Part shown: positions 1 through 9,603 of the stretch, one piece after another | Numbering within the stretch: position 1 is the stretch's first letter | How the letters are laid out: the number at the start of each line of letters is the position of its first letter | Assembly (NCBI RefSeq): GCF_005796185.1 | Contig: NZ_VAHM01000017.1 | Location: 1 to 64,000 of the forward strand | Reading direction: 5' to 3' | Origin: Pseudarthrobacter sp. NamB4 | GTDB lineage: Bacteria > Actinomycetota > Actinomycetes > Actinomycetales > Micrococcaceae | DNA length: 64,000 nt | The notes under the pieces: generated by a model | The model's input: only the letters and a program-made list of their open reading frames with translations | Databases searched by the model: none | What the model was told of the DNA's origin: nothing | Program-made: the position numbers and the translations under genes

Positions 1-40
1 CATCCGCACCCGGACACCGCGGTGGGCACCCGCCGTCGAA

Positions 41-135
41 CACCCCCAACTGAGAAAGTGTTGAAGGAAACCCCACATCGACTGATAGAGCGTCCGGCGA
101 AACCCCACCCCAACTGATAGAGCGTCGGGTGTGAA
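41..135. repeat. Three short tandem repeats of about 32 bp
   Basis: Three imperfect copies follow one another at 41-70, 71-102 and 103-135. Each starts with CCC(C)AC, then has a core resembling ACTGATAGAGCGTC, and ends with a G-rich stretch and AAA or GAA. Copies 2 and 3 share the core exactly, while copy 1 is diverged. They lie at the left edge, upstream of the first complete gene. They may be noncoding intergenic repeats or the tail of a gene that begins outside the window, because one frame stays open to about position 117. Function is unknown. Confidence 0.6.
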
Positions 136-314
136 GATGACCACGATGCTGTGGTCCGGGCTATCATCGTCATGCTGGTCGGGGTGACTCCACTAGAATT
201 GATGAAGATGTACGGACTTCGAAGCGCTTGATTTCGGGTTGCGTAGGAAAACGAAACACGGATACGAGCGGCTGCAGTTGCGCCAGTGGTCGGCTCACAA
301 CAGGAGGAACCCAC

Positions 315-2159
315 ATGGCTGAGCACAACGGGGGCAACCGGGGCGGCAACGACCGCGGCGCGTTCCGCGGAAACAACAACTCCGGCGGTGATCCCCGCGG
401 ATTCCGCTCCCGCAGCAACCGGGACAACAATGACACGTCCAGGGGTTCGTCGGCGGGCGGGGAACGTAAGCCTTTCGGGGATCGTGACCGTAAACCCTAT
501 GGTGACCGGGAAAACAGGTCTTTTGGTGATCGTCCGCGGCGCGACGGCGACGGTGACCGGCGTGGGTTCGGCGGCGGAGAACGCAGGTCCTTCGGGGATC
601 GTGACCGTAAACCCTATGGTGACCGCGAAAACAGGTCTTCTGGCGACCGTCCACGCCGTGACGGTGAGGGTGACCGGCGTGCGTTCGGCAACCGTCCGCG
701 CCGTGACGGTGAGGGTGACCGGCGTGCGTTCGGCGACCGTCCGCGCCGTGACGGTGAGGGTGACCGCCGGGGCTTCGGCGGGGGAGAGCGCAGGTCCTTT
801 GGTGACCGCGACCGTAAGCCTTTCGGGGATCGCGACCGTAGGCCGTTTGGTGACCGTGAAAATAAGCCCTACGGTGACCGTCCGCGCCGTGACGGCGAGG
901 GTGACCGCCGGAGCTTCGGCGCGGGAGAAAACCGCAAGCCCTTCGGTGACCGGAACGAGCGGGGCGATCGGTCCGGCCGTGGCGACCGTCAGGACCGTGC
1001 ACCCCGGAGTTTTGACCGTGGCCCAGGCCGTGGTGACGCAGCCCGCAGCGATGCAGGGCCCCGCACTTTCGGGCGGGACCGCCAGGAAGACCGTCCGGTC
1101 CGCGTGCCGAATGTACGCGACCTCAGAAGCGCGAACCGTCCAGATCGGGAGCGGTCGCCGGAAATCGACGAGGACGTCACGGGCAAGGAACTGGACCGCG
1201 CAACGCAGCACCAGATCAAGACCCTTGAATCGAAGAGCGCAGAGTGGGTTGCCCGCCACTTGGTCATGGCAGGCCGGCTGATCGATGAGGAACCGGAGTT
1301 GGCCTTCCAGCATGCCCTGGCTGCAAGCCGGCGCGGCGGGAGGCTTGCCGCAGTCCGCGAAGCTGTAGGTCTGACAGCCTACGCGGCCGGCCACTATGGC
1401 GAGGCACTGCGCGAATTCCGGACCTATCGCCGGATCAGCGGTTCCAACGTCCACCTTCCGGTCATGGCTGACTGCGAGCGTGGACTTGGCCGGCCCGACC
1501 GCGCTCTGGACGTTGCACGCTCTGAGGAAGCCCAGGACCTGGACGCCCCGGGCAAGGCCGAGCTCGCCATCGTCGCGGCAGGCGCCAGGAGTGACCTCGG
1601 GCAGCTGGATGCCGCGGTAGCCGAGCTGGAAATCCCGCAGCTGGACATCAACCGGGCGTTCTCTTACAGCCCCCGCCTCTTCCGTGCCTACGCTAATGCC
1701 CTAGCGGCCGTGGGCCGCGAAGCCGAAGCCGAGAAATGGCGGAAGCAGGCTGTGGTGGCTGAAAACGCACTGGGCCAGGGCGTCGACGAAGAGCCCGACA
1801 TCATCGACCTCGGCTGGGACGAAGAGGAAGAGGCCAGGGAGGAAGCCGAGCGCCGCCGCCTGCTTGACAGGGCGTCCACTGCATCCGGAACCCCGCACGC
1901 CGCCCCGGTTGCAGCCGCAGGCACCAACGCGGGTGAAGAGGCTTCGACTGATAAGTCCGCGGAAGCCCAGGACGCAAGCATTGATGACCAGGAGGCAGAC
2001 TATTTCCTCTCCGACGACGCAGAGTCGGACGAAGACTCGGTGGAGCCGGACGAGCTGGAGCCCGCCGGGAGCAGCACCAACCATGGTGAGACCGGCCAGG
2101 AGCCGGAAGAGGGTATGGAATACGCCAACGAAGACCAGCAGAACCGGCGGGAAGACTGA
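315..2159 (+). CDS. RG/D-rich repeat protein with a C-terminal TPR-like helical domain
   Basis: Protein of 614 residues. The ATG at 315 follows a clear AGGAGGA ribosome site, so the upstream extension of the frame is not used. Residues 1 to about 270 are low complexity, built from repeats such as PRRDGEGDRRAFG and DRDRKPFGDR, with almost no hydrophobic residues, and are therefore probably disordered and very charged. Residues about 290-500 are helical with TPR-like pairs (for example around AAGHYGEALREFRTY). The tail is acidic (EEPDIIDLGWDEEEEA) and ends in a long Glu/Asp/Ser-rich stretch. Its place just before the HAD phosphatase, TlyA, NAD kinase and RecN matches the mycobacterial Rv1691 region. 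No enzyme motif is visible. RNA or ribosome association is only a guess from the Arg/Gly/Asp composition. Confidence 0.85.
   Translation: MAEHNGGNRGGNDRGAFRGNNNSGGDPRGFRSRSNRDNNDTSRGSSAGGERKPFGDRDRKPYGDRENRSFGDRPRRDGDGDRRGFGGGERRSFGDRDRKPYGDRENRSSGDRPRRDGEGDRRAFGNRPRRDGEGDRRAFGDRPRRDGEGDRRGFGGGERRSFGDRDRKPFGDRDRRPFGDRENKPYGDRPRRDGEGDRRSFGAGENRKPFGDRNERGDRSGRGDRQDRAPRSFDRGPGRGDAARSDAGPRTFGRDRQEDRPVRVPNVRDLRSANRPDRERSPEIDEDVTGKELDRATQHQIKTLESKSAEWVARHLVMAGRLIDEEPELAFQHALAASRRGGRLAAVREAVGLTAYAAGHYGEALREFRTYRRISGSNVHLPVMADCERGLGRPDRALDVARSEEAQDLDAPGKAELAIVAAGARSDLGQLDAAVAELEIPQLDINRAFSYSPRLFRAYANALAAVGREAEAEKWRKQAVVAENALGQGVDEEPDIIDLGWDEEEEAREEAERRRLLDRASTASGTPHAAPVAAAGTNAGEEASTDKSAEAQDASIDDQEADYFLSDDAESDEDSVEPDELEPAGSSTNHGETGQEPEEGMEYANEDQQNRRED
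465..960 (+). repeat. In-frame coding repeats of the disordered domain
   Basis: Three 45-bp tandem units start at 645, 690 and 735 and encode (D/N)RPRRDGEGDRRAFG-like 15-mers. A larger 117-bp direct repeat pairs the segments starting near 481 and 598, which share the DNA for DRKPYGDRENRS. All unit lengths are multiples of three, so copy-number change would keep the frame open. This is a likely site of length variation between strains. Confidence 0.85.
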
Positions 2160-2162
2160 CGC

Positions 2163-3152
2163 ATGGCTGGCGTTCCCCTGATTTCACTGTTCGATGCCCT
2201 CTTGGCGGACCTGGACGGTGTGGTTTACGCCGGGCCGCACGCCATTCCCAGTGCGGTTGACTCCCTGAAGCAGCTCGAAGGCCTTGGTGTCGGGCTGGGT
2301 TACGTGACCAACAACGCGTCCCGGTCTCCGGCCCAGGTGGCTGCCCATCTTAGGGAACTCGGTGCCCCCGCCGACAACAACCAGGTGGTCAGCTCCTCGC
2401 AGGCAGCCGCCGAGCTGCTTGCCGGCGAATTGGCTCCGGGCTCCAGGGTCCTCATCACAGGCAGCCCGGCACTGGCCGCGGAGATCGAACTCGTCGGCCT
2501 GGTGCCTGTCTACAGCCAAGGCGAGGACCCGGTAGCGGTGGTCCAGGGATTCAACCCGGAGATCGGGTGGAAGGACCTGGCCGAAGCCACGTATGTGGTG
2601 AATGCAGGGGCTCTCTGGGTTGCCACTAACACCGACATGTCCATACCGCAGGCACGCGGTATCGCCCCCGGAAACGGCACGCTGGTGGCAGCAGTCGCTG
2701 CTGCCACAGGACAGACACCGCGGGTGGCAGGAAAACCGGAAGCACCGCTTTTCCACTCCGCAGCCAAGCGTCTGGGCGCAGAGCGGCCCCTGGTGGTTGG
2801 AGACAGGTTGGATACCGACATCCTGGGCGGTAACAACGCAGGCTTCGCCACAGTGGCAGTCCTGACCGGCGTCGACACCCGCCAAACCATTCTGGCTGCC
2901 CGCGCCGCCGAGCGCCCGGACTACATCATCAGCTCACTGGCGGAACTGCACACCGCATACCCGGAGGTCAGTTACGACGACGGCACCTACGCGTGCGGCG
3001 ACGCCACGGCACGCGTAGCCAACGGAGCGGTAGGCATCATTGGCAGCCAGGACAACCTCAACTCCTGGCGGGCAGCGTGTGCAGCGTGGTGGGCGGCCAC
3101 CCCCGACGCCGCCGCACTCCACGCTCCCAAACTCGTTTGGCTTGATCACTAG
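2163..3152 (+). CDS. HAD-superfamily (IIA) sugar/glycerol-phosphate phosphatase
   Basis: Protein of 329 residues with the HAD nucleophile motif DLDGVVY (Asp16 and Asp18), the class IIA cap following motif I, and a C-terminal metal-binding motif GDRLDTDILGG. NagD-like proteins are usually near 250-280 residues, so about 60 residues are added at the C-terminus. By gene order it corresponds to mycobacterial Rv1692, reported as a glycerol-3-phosphate phosphatase that recycles glycerophospholipid head groups. That specificity is inferred. The start lies 3 bases after the upstream stop and 10 bases separate it from the next gene, so it is probably part of a long co-transcribed run. Confidence 0.85.
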   Translation: MAGVPLISLFDALLADLDGVVYAGPHAIPSAVDSLKQLEGLGVGLGYVTNNASRSPAQVAAHLRELGAPADNNQVVSSSQAAAELLAGELAPGSRVLITGSPALAAEIELVGLVPVYSQGEDPVAVVQGFNPEIGWKDLAEATYVVNAGALWVATNTDMSIPQARGIAPGNGTLVAAVAAATGQTPRVAGKPEAPLFHSAAKRLGAERPLVVGDRLDTDILGGNNAGFATVAVLTGVDTRQTILAARAAERPDYIISSLAELHTAYPEVSYDDGTYACGDATARVANGAVGIIGSQDNLNSWRAACAAWWAATPDAAALHAPKLVWLDH

Positions 3153-3161
3153 ACTGGTGGA

Positions 3162-3443
3162 ATGACTGAGCTGACCGAACCGGGCAATGCAGCAGCCCAG
3201 CCCGCTCCAGAATGGCCCGAAATCAGTGAGTCAGACGTCGGTGATTCGGCAGTGGCACAGGCATTGGCACGGCTTGGGTCCCTGCCGCAGGTTCCCGTGG
3301 CGGAGCACGAAGGTGCATACAACGAGCTTCACGACCAACTGCTGGCAGCCCTCAACAGCGATCCGGCAGACAGCGTCCCGGTTGACGGCGATCCCGCATA
3401 CACCGATTTGGCATCCAGAGACCGCTTGAAAGGCGGCGCCTGA
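3162..3443 (+). CDS. Small conserved hypothetical protein
   Basis: Protein of 93 residues, acidic and Ala/Pro-rich. It contains the segment SAVAQALARLGSLPQVPVAEH, a short amphipathic helix found in small actinobacterial proteins at this locus, and ends RDRLKGGA. It sits between the HAD phosphatase and tlyA, as Rv1693 does in mycobacteria. Its stop codon overlaps the tlyA start by one base (TGATG), which argues for translational coupling. No domain or function can be assigned. Confidence 0.75.
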   Translation: MTELTEPGNAAAQPAPEWPEISESDVGDSAVAQALARLGSLPQVPVAEHEGAYNELHDQLLAALNSDPADSVPVDGDPAYTDLASRDRLKGGA

Positions 3444-4258
3444 TGCCCGTGCGCCTCGACCAGGCATTGGTGGCACGCGGCCTGGCCCGGTCGCGTACGC
3501 ATGCAGCCGCCCTGATTGCGGAGGGGAAGGTCACATCGGCCGGGCAGGTCCTGGCCAAGGCGTCACTCCAGGTGGACGCGGACAGGGACCTCGCCGTCCG
3601 GGCTGACGAACAGGACACCTACGTCAGCCGGGCGGGACACAAACTGGCCGGAGCGCTGGACGCATTCCCCGGGATTTCTGCCCAAGGGAAAAGGTGCCTG
3701 GACGCCGGTGCCTCCACCGGTGGCTTTACCGACGTCCTCCTGAGGCGCGGCGCCGCGCAGGTGGTGGCGGTCGATGTCGGGCACGGCCAACTGGTGCCCC
3801 AGCTGCGGGAAGATCCGCGCGTAGAGGTCCACGAAGGACTCAACGTACGCTACATGACTCCCGAAGACATAGGAGGAGCCGCAGCCCTCGCCGTGGCCGA
3901 CCTGTCCTTCATCTCCCTCACCCTGGTGGTCCAGCCGCTGGCCCAGTGCACCGAACCCGGCGGGGACCTGGTACTGATGGTCAAGCCCCAGTTCGAGATC
4001 GGCAAGGACCGGCTGGGACGCACCGGCGTGGTGACGTCGGAGCGGGAGCGCCGGCTGGCGGTGCAGAAAGTAGCCAAGGCAGCGCTCGAGGCCGGGCTGG
4101 ACCTGTGCGGACTGGCGGTCAGTCCGCTGCCGGGCCAGGACGGAAACGTTGAATACTTCCTGTGGATAAAACGCAGGATCAGCCAAGACTTACCTAAGAT
4201 CGAAGAGCGGGAGGCAGCGGCCGCTGCCTTGCTCGGACGTATCTGGCCGAACCACTAG
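3443..4258 (+). CDS. tlyA: TlyA-family rRNA methyltransferase / S4-domain protein
   Basis: Protein of 271 residues. Residues 1-60 form an S4 RNA-binding domain (VRLDQALVARGLARSR). A Rossmann methyltransferase domain follows, with SAM motif GASTGGFTD at 89-97 and the conserved SRAGHKL segment carrying Lys67. TlyA proteins 2'-O-methylate cytidines in 16S and 23S rRNA, which in mycobacteria confers capreomycin sensitivity. The ATG overlaps the stop of the preceding small gene, and the NAD kinase gene follows after 13 bases. Length and motif order are normal for the family. Confidence 0.93.
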   Translation: MPVRLDQALVARGLARSRTHAAALIAEGKVTSAGQVLAKASLQVDADRDLAVRADEQDTYVSRAGHKLAGALDAFPGISAQGKRCLDAGASTGGFTDVLLRRGAAQVVAVDVGHGQLVPQLREDPRVEVHEGLNVRYMTPEDIGGAAALAVADLSFISLTLVVQPLAQCTEPGGDLVLMVKPQFEIGKDRLGRTGVVTSERERRLAVQKVAKAALEAGLDLCGLAVSPLPGQDGNVEYFLWIKRRISQDLPKIEEREAAAAALLGRIWPNH

Positions 4259-4271
4259 AGAGCGGAACCTG

Positions 4272-5297
4272 ATGAGCAGGCGTGTACTGGTCCTCGCGCA
4301 TACCGGCCGGGAGGATTCACTGAAGGCCGCCTGGGAGGCGTGCGCCCTCCTGCATGCCTCGGGCATCGTTCCCGTGATGCAGGAATCTGAACTCGGGGAC
4401 ATGGAGCGGTTCTTTGGCCACCTGGCCCAGCCCGTCGAGGTCCTCCACGACCATGTCCAGCTTCCGGACGTTGAACTGGTCATGGTCCTGGGCGGTGACG
4501 GCACCATCCTCCGCGCGGCCGAACTGGTACGGGAAGTGGACGTACCCCTGCTGGGCGTCAACCTGGGACACGTGGGCTTCCTGGCCGAGAGCGAGCGGGC
4601 GGATCTGGCGCAGACCGTTGAATGGATCGCCAGCCGCGAGTACACAGTGGAAGAGCGGATGACCATCGACGTCCAGGTGTGGGTGCGCGGCCAAAAGATC
4701 TGGCACACATGGGCGCTGAACGAGGCCGCCATCGAGAAGGCCAACCGCGAACGCATGCTCGAGGTGGTCACCGAAGTGGACGAACGTCCACTCACCTCCT
4801 TTGGCTGCGACGGCATTGTGCTCGCCACTCCCACCGGCTCCACGGCCTATGGATTTTCCGCCGGCGGCCCGGTGGTCTGGCCCGAGGTGGAAGCCCTGGT
4901 CATCGTTCCCATCAGCGCCCACGCCCTCTTCGCCAAACCCCTGGTGGTTTCGCCGCGGTCCCGGCTGGCGGTAGAGGTCCTGGGCCGGACCGATGCGCAG
5001 GGCGTGCTGTGGTGTGACGGCAGGCGTTCGGTGGACCTGCCGCCCGGGGCGCGGGTGGAAGTGACGAAATCCGCTAATCCGGTTAGGCTCGCCCGTACCC
5101 ATCAGACTCCTTTCTCCGCGCGGCTGGTACGGAAGTTCGAGCTGCCCATCCACGGCTGGCGGGGCCCGGTGCCCAAGGCTGAGTCCGTGCACACCGGCCC
5201 CATCCCTGTTGTCAGGACGCCGCGGCCCATGCCCCCGCTCCAGGTGCCGCACGCTGGCCTGCCCGATGTTGATTCCGATCCCTCAACCGCAAAGTGA
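4272..5297 (+). CDS. nadK: NAD kinase
   Basis: Protein of 341 residues that phosphorylates NAD to NADP. It carries the signature GGDGT at 74-78, the LNEAAIEK segment, and the TPTGSTAY loop that binds nucleotide in this family. The C-terminal 60 residues (Pro-rich, ending DVDSDPSTAK) extend past the conserved fold. It lies 13 bases after tlyA and 4 bases before recN, consistent with a tlyA-nadK-recN operon, the order found in mycobacteria (Rv1694-Rv1696). The catalytic Asp is in the GGDGT motif. Confidence 0.95.
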   Translation: MSRRVLVLAHTGREDSLKAAWEACALLHASGIVPVMQESELGDMERFFGHLAQPVEVLHDHVQLPDVELVMVLGGDGTILRAAELVREVDVPLLGVNLGHVGFLAESERADLAQTVEWIASREYTVEERMTIDVQVWVRGQKIWHTWALNEAAIEKANRERMLEVVTEVDERPLTSFGCDGIVLATPTGSTAYGFSAGGPVVWPEVEALVIVPISAHALFAKPLVVSPRSRLAVEVLGRTDAQGVLWCDGRRSVDLPPGARVEVTKSANPVRLARTHQTPFSARLVRKFELPIHGWRGPVPKAESVHTGPIPVVRTPRPMPPLQVPHAGLPDVDSDPSTAK

Positions 5298-5301
5298 AGT
5301 C

Positions 5302-7041
5302 ATGCTTGAAGAACTGAGAATCCGCGATCTGGGCGTCATCACAGACGCAACACTGCCGCTGGGACCGGGCCTGAGCGTGGTGACCGGCGAGACCGGCGCC
5401 GGCAAGACCATGGTGGTCACCGCCGTCGGACTCCTGCTGGGCGCGCGCTCGGACGCGGGCGCTGTCCGCAGCGGCGCGAAAAGCGCCACAGCCGAGGCAG
5501 TGCTCAAGCTCGACGCCGGGCACCCCGCCGTTACCAGGGCAGTGGACGCAGGTGCCGAGGCGGAAGAGTTCGACGGCGGCGCGGAGCTGATTCTTGCCCG
5601 CCGCCTGGGCGCGGACGGGCGCAGCCGTGCTTTCCTGGGCGGCAGGGCCGCCCCCGTGGGTGTCCTTGCCGAAATCGGCGAGACCCTGGTGGTGGTACAC
5701 GGCCAGTCGGACCAGATCCGGCTCAAGGGGGCAGCCGCCCAGCGCGGTGCCCTGGACAAGTTTGCGGGCGAAACGCTGGCTGGCCCGCTGGCCGCCTACC
5801 AGGACCTGTACAGCCACTGGAAGTCCAGCCAGGCCGAGCTCGACACGCTCCGCAGCGCCGCCCGGGACCGGCTGCGGGAGGCGGAATCACTGGAGCAGGC
5901 CCTGGCGGAGATCGATGAGGTGGATCCGCAGCCGGGCGAGGACGAGCTGCTTAAGGCCGAGGCCGTCAAGCTGGCCAATGTCGAGGAACTCCGCATCGCC
6001 GCGAGCACGGCCCACCAGGCCCTCATCGCCGAGGATTTTGGGGAAGCGGGCGACGCCACCACGCTGGTGGACGCCGCCAAACGGACGCTGGAACACGTGG
6101 CAGAGCACGACGCCGAACTGGGTTCTGCCGCCGCCCGGCTGGCCGAGGTCGGCTTCCTGTTGAACGACATCGCCACCGAGCTGGCGAGCTACCAGGCCGG
6201 ACTCGATTCCGAAGGCCCGGAGCGGCTTGCGGAAATTGAGGACCGGCGGGCCACCCTGGCCAAGCTGGTCCGCAAGTACGCCCCGACCATTGACGAAGTC
6301 CTGGTCTGGGCGGAGAACGCCCGCGTGCGCTTTGACGAGCTGCAGGACGATTCAACCCGGATCGAGACACTGGACGCCGAAGTGGCCAAGGCAGAGGCGG
6401 AGCTGCAGAAGCAGGCAGCGGCCATCAGCAAAATCCGGGCCAAAGCGGCCAAGGACCTCTCAGCAAGGGTCAGCGCCGAACTCAAGGCGCTGGCCATGGC
6501 GGACGCCACCCTGGTGATCAACATCGAGTCCGCCGGCCAGCTGGCACCCCACGGCGCCGACGACATCAGCTTCCTGCTCCAGCCGCATTCCGGAGCGCCC
6601 GCCCGGCCGCTCGGCAAGGGCGCGTCCGGTGGCGAACTCTCCCGCGTCATGCTGGCCATCGAAGTGGTGCTTGCGGCAGTGGACCCCGTCCCCACGTTCG
6701 TTTTCGATGAGGTGGACGCCGGAGTGGGCGGGCGCGCCGCCGTCGAAATCGGCCGCCGGCTCGCCATGCTGGCACGCCACGTCCAGGTGCTGGTGGTCAC
6801 GCACCTGCCGCAGGTGGCGGCCTTCGCAGACCAGCACATCACCGTCACCAAGACATCGGTCCGGGGCGCCGACGGCGGCACCGCCACCGGATTCACCTCC
6901 AGTGATGTGCGCCTCCTTGACGGGCCGGAACGGGTCCGCGAACTGGCCCGCATGCTGGCCGGCCAGGAGGACTCGGAGTCGGCGCAGGCCCACGCCCAGG
7001 AACTGCTGGACGACGCTAAACTCCTGCCGCAGAGCGCCTGA
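5302..7041 (+). CDS. recN: DNA repair protein RecN
   Basis: Protein of 579 residues, an SMC-like ATPase for double-strand break repair. The Walker A motif GETGAGKT lies at 29-36. Long Glu/Ala-rich coiled coils fill the middle, and the C-terminus has the ABC signature [15 protein letters not shown] and Walker [13 protein letters not shown]. The ATG at 5302 begins [12 protein letters not shown], the usual RecN N-terminus, so the longer frame that overlaps nadK is not the real start. No LexA-type palindrome (GAAC-N4-GTTC) is seen just upstream, so SOS control, if any, would act at a more distant promoter. Confidence 0.95.
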   Translation: MLEELRIRDLGVITDATLPLGPGLSVVTGETGAGKTMVVTAVGLLLGARSDAGAVRSGAKSATAEAVLKLDAGHPAVTRAVDAGAEAEEFDGGAELILARRLGADGRSRAFLGGRAAPVGVLAEIGETLVVVHGQSDQIRLKGAAAQRGALDKFAGETLAGPLAAYQDLYSHWKSSQAELDTLRSAARDRLREAESLEQALAEIDEVDPQPGEDELLKAEAVKLANVEELRIAASTAHQALIAEDFGEAGDATTLVDAAKRTLEHVAEHDAELGSAAARLAEVGFLLNDIATELASYQAGLDSEGPERLAEIEDRRATLAKLVRKYAPTIDEVLVWAENARVRFDELQDDSTRIETLDAEVAKAEAELQKQAAAISKIRAKAAKDLSARVSAELKALAMADATLVINIESAGQLAPHGADDISFLLQPHSGAPARPLGKGASGGELSRVMLAIEVVLAAVDPVPTFVFDEVDAGVGGRAAVEIGRRLAMLARHVQVLVVTHLPQVAAFADQHITVTKTSVRGADGGTATGFTSSDVRLLDGPERVRELARMLAGQEDSESAQAHAQELLDDAKLLPQSA

Positions 7042-7106
7042 GGGACCGGCTGCCACGGGTCCGGGCGAGGGAGACCCCTTGCCTGGCGGGCCGGCCTGCC
7101 AGCACA

Positions 7107-7133
7107 CTGGAACGTTTGGGGGAACAGTTCCAG
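7107..7133 (+). promoter_or_regulatory. Hairpin in the pyrG leader
   Basis: CTGGAAC at 7107-7113 pairs with GTTCCAG at 7127-7133, and inner bases GTT and AAC can extend the stem around a G-rich loop. It lies 20 bases before the chosen pyrG start, in the 112-base gap after recN. There is no U-run, so it is not a typical terminator. A role in pyrG expression is possible but unproven. Confidence 0.4.
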
Positions 7134-7153
7134 ACCCATGGAAGGTCCAATTG

Positions 7154-8914
7154 ATGATAAGCTCGAATTCCGTGGTGCAGCGATCAAATTCCCGTGTAAA
7201 TTCCCGGTTCCCGGGCTCATCCAAGACGACCAAACACATCTTCGTGACCGGTGGTGTGGCGTCCTCGCTCGGTAAGGGACTGACGGCATCAAGCCTCGGT
7301 CATCTGCTGCGTGCGCGTGGCCTGTCTGTAACTATGCAGAAGCTCGATCCCTACCTGAACGTGGATCCGGGCACCATGAACCCCTTTCAGCACGGTGAGG
7401 TCTTCGTCACCGACGACGGCGCCGAAACGGACCTGGACATCGGGCACTACGAGCGCTTCCTCGACGAAAACCTCGAAGGCTCCGCCAACGTGACCACGGG
7501 GCAGGTGTACTCCACCGTCATCGCGAAGGAACGCCGCGGCGAATACCTTGGCGACACCGTCCAGGTGATCCCGCACATTACTGATGAGATCAAGCGCCGC
7601 ATGCGCCTGCCCGCCGAAGGCAAAAACGCCCCGGACGTCATCATCACCGAAATCGGCGGCACCGTGGGTGACATCGAGTCCCAGCCGTTCCTGGAGTCGG
7701 CCCGCCAGGTCCGCCAGGACATCGGCCGGACCAACGTCTTCTTCCTCCACGTTTCGCTGGTCCCGTACATCGGACCGTCACAGGAGCTGAAAACCAAGCC
7801 CACCCAGCATTCCGTCGCTGCGCTGCGCTCCATCGGCATCCAGCCCGAGGCGATCGTGATCCGCTCCGACCGCGAGGTGCCGGACGCCATGCGGGAAAAG
7901 ATCGGCCGCATGTGCGACGTCGACATCGACGCGGTGGTCAACGCCGCCGACGCTCCCAGCATCTATGACATCCCCAAGACCCTCCACACCCAGGGCCTGG
8001 ACTCCTACATCGTGCGCGCCCTGGACCTTCCGTTCAAGGATGTGGACTGGACCAGCTGGGACAGGCTGCTCGAGGCAGTCCACAACCCCAAGCACCACGT
8101 GGAAATCGCTCTGGTGGGCAAGTACATCGACCTGCCGGACGCCTACCTGTCCGTGACCGAGGCCCTGCGTGCCGGCGGCTTCGCCAACGACACTAAGGTC
8201 AAGATCCGCTGGGTTCCGTCGGACGAATGCGAAACCCGCGACGGCGCCATCCAGGCGCTCGACGGCGTCAACGCGATCTGCGTGCCGGGGGGCTTCGGCA
8301 TCCGCGGGCTTGAGGGCAAGCTGGGCGCGCTGAAGTTCGCCCGCGAGACCAAGCTGCCCGTCCTGGGCCTGTGCTTGGGCCTGCAGTGCATGGTGATCGA
8401 GTACGCCCGCAACGTGGTGGGCCTGGAAGGGGCGTCCTCCAGCGAGTTCGAGCCGGATTCCAAGTACCCGGTCATTGCCACCATGGAAGAGCAGCTGGAA
8501 TTCGTCGAGGGCCGCGGCGACCTGGGCGGCACCATGCGCCTGGGCCTCTACGAAGCCAAGCTTGACGCCGGTTCCGTCATCGCCGGAACCTACGGCAAGA
8601 CCACCGTGAGCGAACGGCACCGCCACCGCTACGAGGTCAACAACAAGTACCGCGAGCAGATTGCCGCCGAAGGCCTCGTTTTCTCCGGTACGTCGCCGGA
8701 CGGCAAGCTCGTGGAGTTCGTTGAGCTGCCTGCCGACGTCCACCCGTACTACGTGGCCACCCAGGCGCACCCCGAACTGAGCTCGCGGCCCACCCGTCCG
8801 CACCCGCTGTTCGCCGGCCTGGTCAAGGCAGCCCTCAACCACCAGGCGGGCGCCGACACGGCTGCCCCCGCTGCTGCGCAGGCGGAGGAGTCGGGTACGG
8901 TAGCGGCTAAGTAG
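7154..8914 (+). CDS. pyrG: CTP synthase
   Basis: Protein of 586 residues that makes CTP from UTP, ATP and glutamine. The N-terminal synthetase domain opens with [16 protein letters not shown]. The C-terminal class I glutamine amidotransferase domain has nucleophile Cys407 in LGLCLGLQ and the pair His539 and Glu541 (HPE). An ATG at 7154 with GGAAGG about 8 bases upstream is chosen. GTG codons at 7172 and 7175 are alternatives that would shorten the protein by 6 or 7 residues. The last 25 residues form an Ala/Glu-rich tail. In mycobacteria two genes (steA/steB type) lie between recN and pyrG, and here that space is empty. Confidence 0.95.
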   Translation: MISSNSVVQRSNSRVNSRFPGSSKTTKHIFVTGGVASSLGKGLTASSLGHLLRARGLSVTMQKLDPYLNVDPGTMNPFQHGEVFVTDDGAETDLDIGHYERFLDENLEGSANVTTGQVYSTVIAKERRGEYLGDTVQVIPHITDEIKRRMRLPAEGKNAPDVIITEIGGTVGDIESQPFLESARQVRQDIGRTNVFFLHVSLVPYIGPSQELKTKPTQHSVAALRSIGIQPEAIVIRSDREVPDAMREKIGRMCDVDIDAVVNAADAPSIYDIPKTLHTQGLDSYIVRALDLPFKDVDWTSWDRLLEAVHNPKHHVEIALVGKYIDLPDAYLSVTEALRAGGFANDTKVKIRWVPSDECETRDGAIQALDGVNAICVPGGFGIRGLEGKLGALKFARETKLPVLGLCLGLQCMVIEYARNVVGLEGASSSEFEPDSKYPVIATMEEQLEFVEGRGDLGGTMRLGLYEAKLDAGSVIAGTYGKTTVSERHRHRYEVNNKYREQIAAEGLVFSGTSPDGKLVEFVELPADVHPYYVATQAHPELSSRPTRPHPLFAGLVKAALNHQAGADTAAPAAAQAEESGTVAAK

Positions 8915-8943
8915 TTCCTGCACAACAGAAAAAGGACGGCGCG

Positions 8944-9603
8944 ATGCCCGGTACCCACGAAGCCACCCATGTAGTCCAGGTTTCGGATGCACCGAGCCCG
9001 CGCCGTCTTTTGTCTACCGAGAAGGTGTACGAAGGCCGGATCTGGGATGTGGTCAGCGACAGCTTCCAGCTGCAGGAGACAGGCGAGGCCCTCACCAGGG
9101 ACTACATCGAGCACCCCGGTGCCGTGGCGGTCCTCCCCATGAACAACGACGGTGAGATCCTCCTGCTCAGGCAGTACCGGCACCCCGTGGGCATGGACCT
9201 ATGGGAAATCCCGGCCGGGCTGCTGGACATCGAGGGCGAGGACTTCCTGGTGGGCGCGGCGCGCGAACTTGCCGAAGAGGCGGACCTGGCCGCCGGCACC
9301 TGGAACGTCCTGGCCGACTTCTTCAATTCGCCGGGGTCCTCCAGCGAGGCCATCCGCATCTACCTTGCGCGGGACCTGGTGGAGGTACCGCACCACGAAC
9401 GCCACGAGCGGACGGATGAGGAAGCCGAGATCGAGTTCCACTGGATCAGCCTGGACGACGCCGTGGAGTCGGTGCTGGCGGGCCGCCTGCATAACCCGTC
9501 TGCCGTCGTCGGGATCCTTGCCGCCGCTGCCGCGCGCAGCACTGGGTACGCCGCGCTCCGTCCAGCGGACGCACCCTGGCCGGCGCACCCCAGCCAGCGC
9601 TGA
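8944..9603 (+). CDS. NUDIX hydrolase, ADP-ribose pyrophosphatase type
   Basis: Protein of 219 residues. It has the ADP-ribose pyrophosphatase layout, with [15 protein letters not shown] just before a Nudix box containing [10 protein letters not shown]. The usual glycine near the end of the box is Asp here (EEAD), while the metal-binding REL and EE residues are kept. The expected reaction is ADP-ribose to AMP plus ribose 5-phosphate. It occupies the Rv1700 position between pyrG and xerD. AAAGGA lies 8 bases before the ATG. The stop overlaps the xerD start (TGATG), which suggests coupling. Confidence 0.88.
   Translation: MPGTHEATHVVQVSDAPSPRRLLSTEKVYEGRIWDVVSDSFQLQETGEALTRDYIEHPGAVAVLPMNNDGEILLLRQYRHPVGMDLWEIPAGLLDIEGEDFLVGAARELAEEADLAAGTWNVLADFFNSPGSSSEAIRIYLARDLVEVPHHERHERTDEEAEIEFHWISLDDAVESVLAGRLHNPSAVVGILAAAAARSTGYAALRPADAPWPAHPSQR

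Noticed and set aside
1..117. Open frame without a start at the left edge, ending near 117
   Set aside because: It is short, has no recognisable protein family, and runs across three imperfect tandem repeats, so coding is not supported.
295..1002. Long minus-strand frame opposite the RG/D-rich repeat gene
   Set aside because: It arises from the repeat composition on the opposite strand of a supported gene and contains no known domain.
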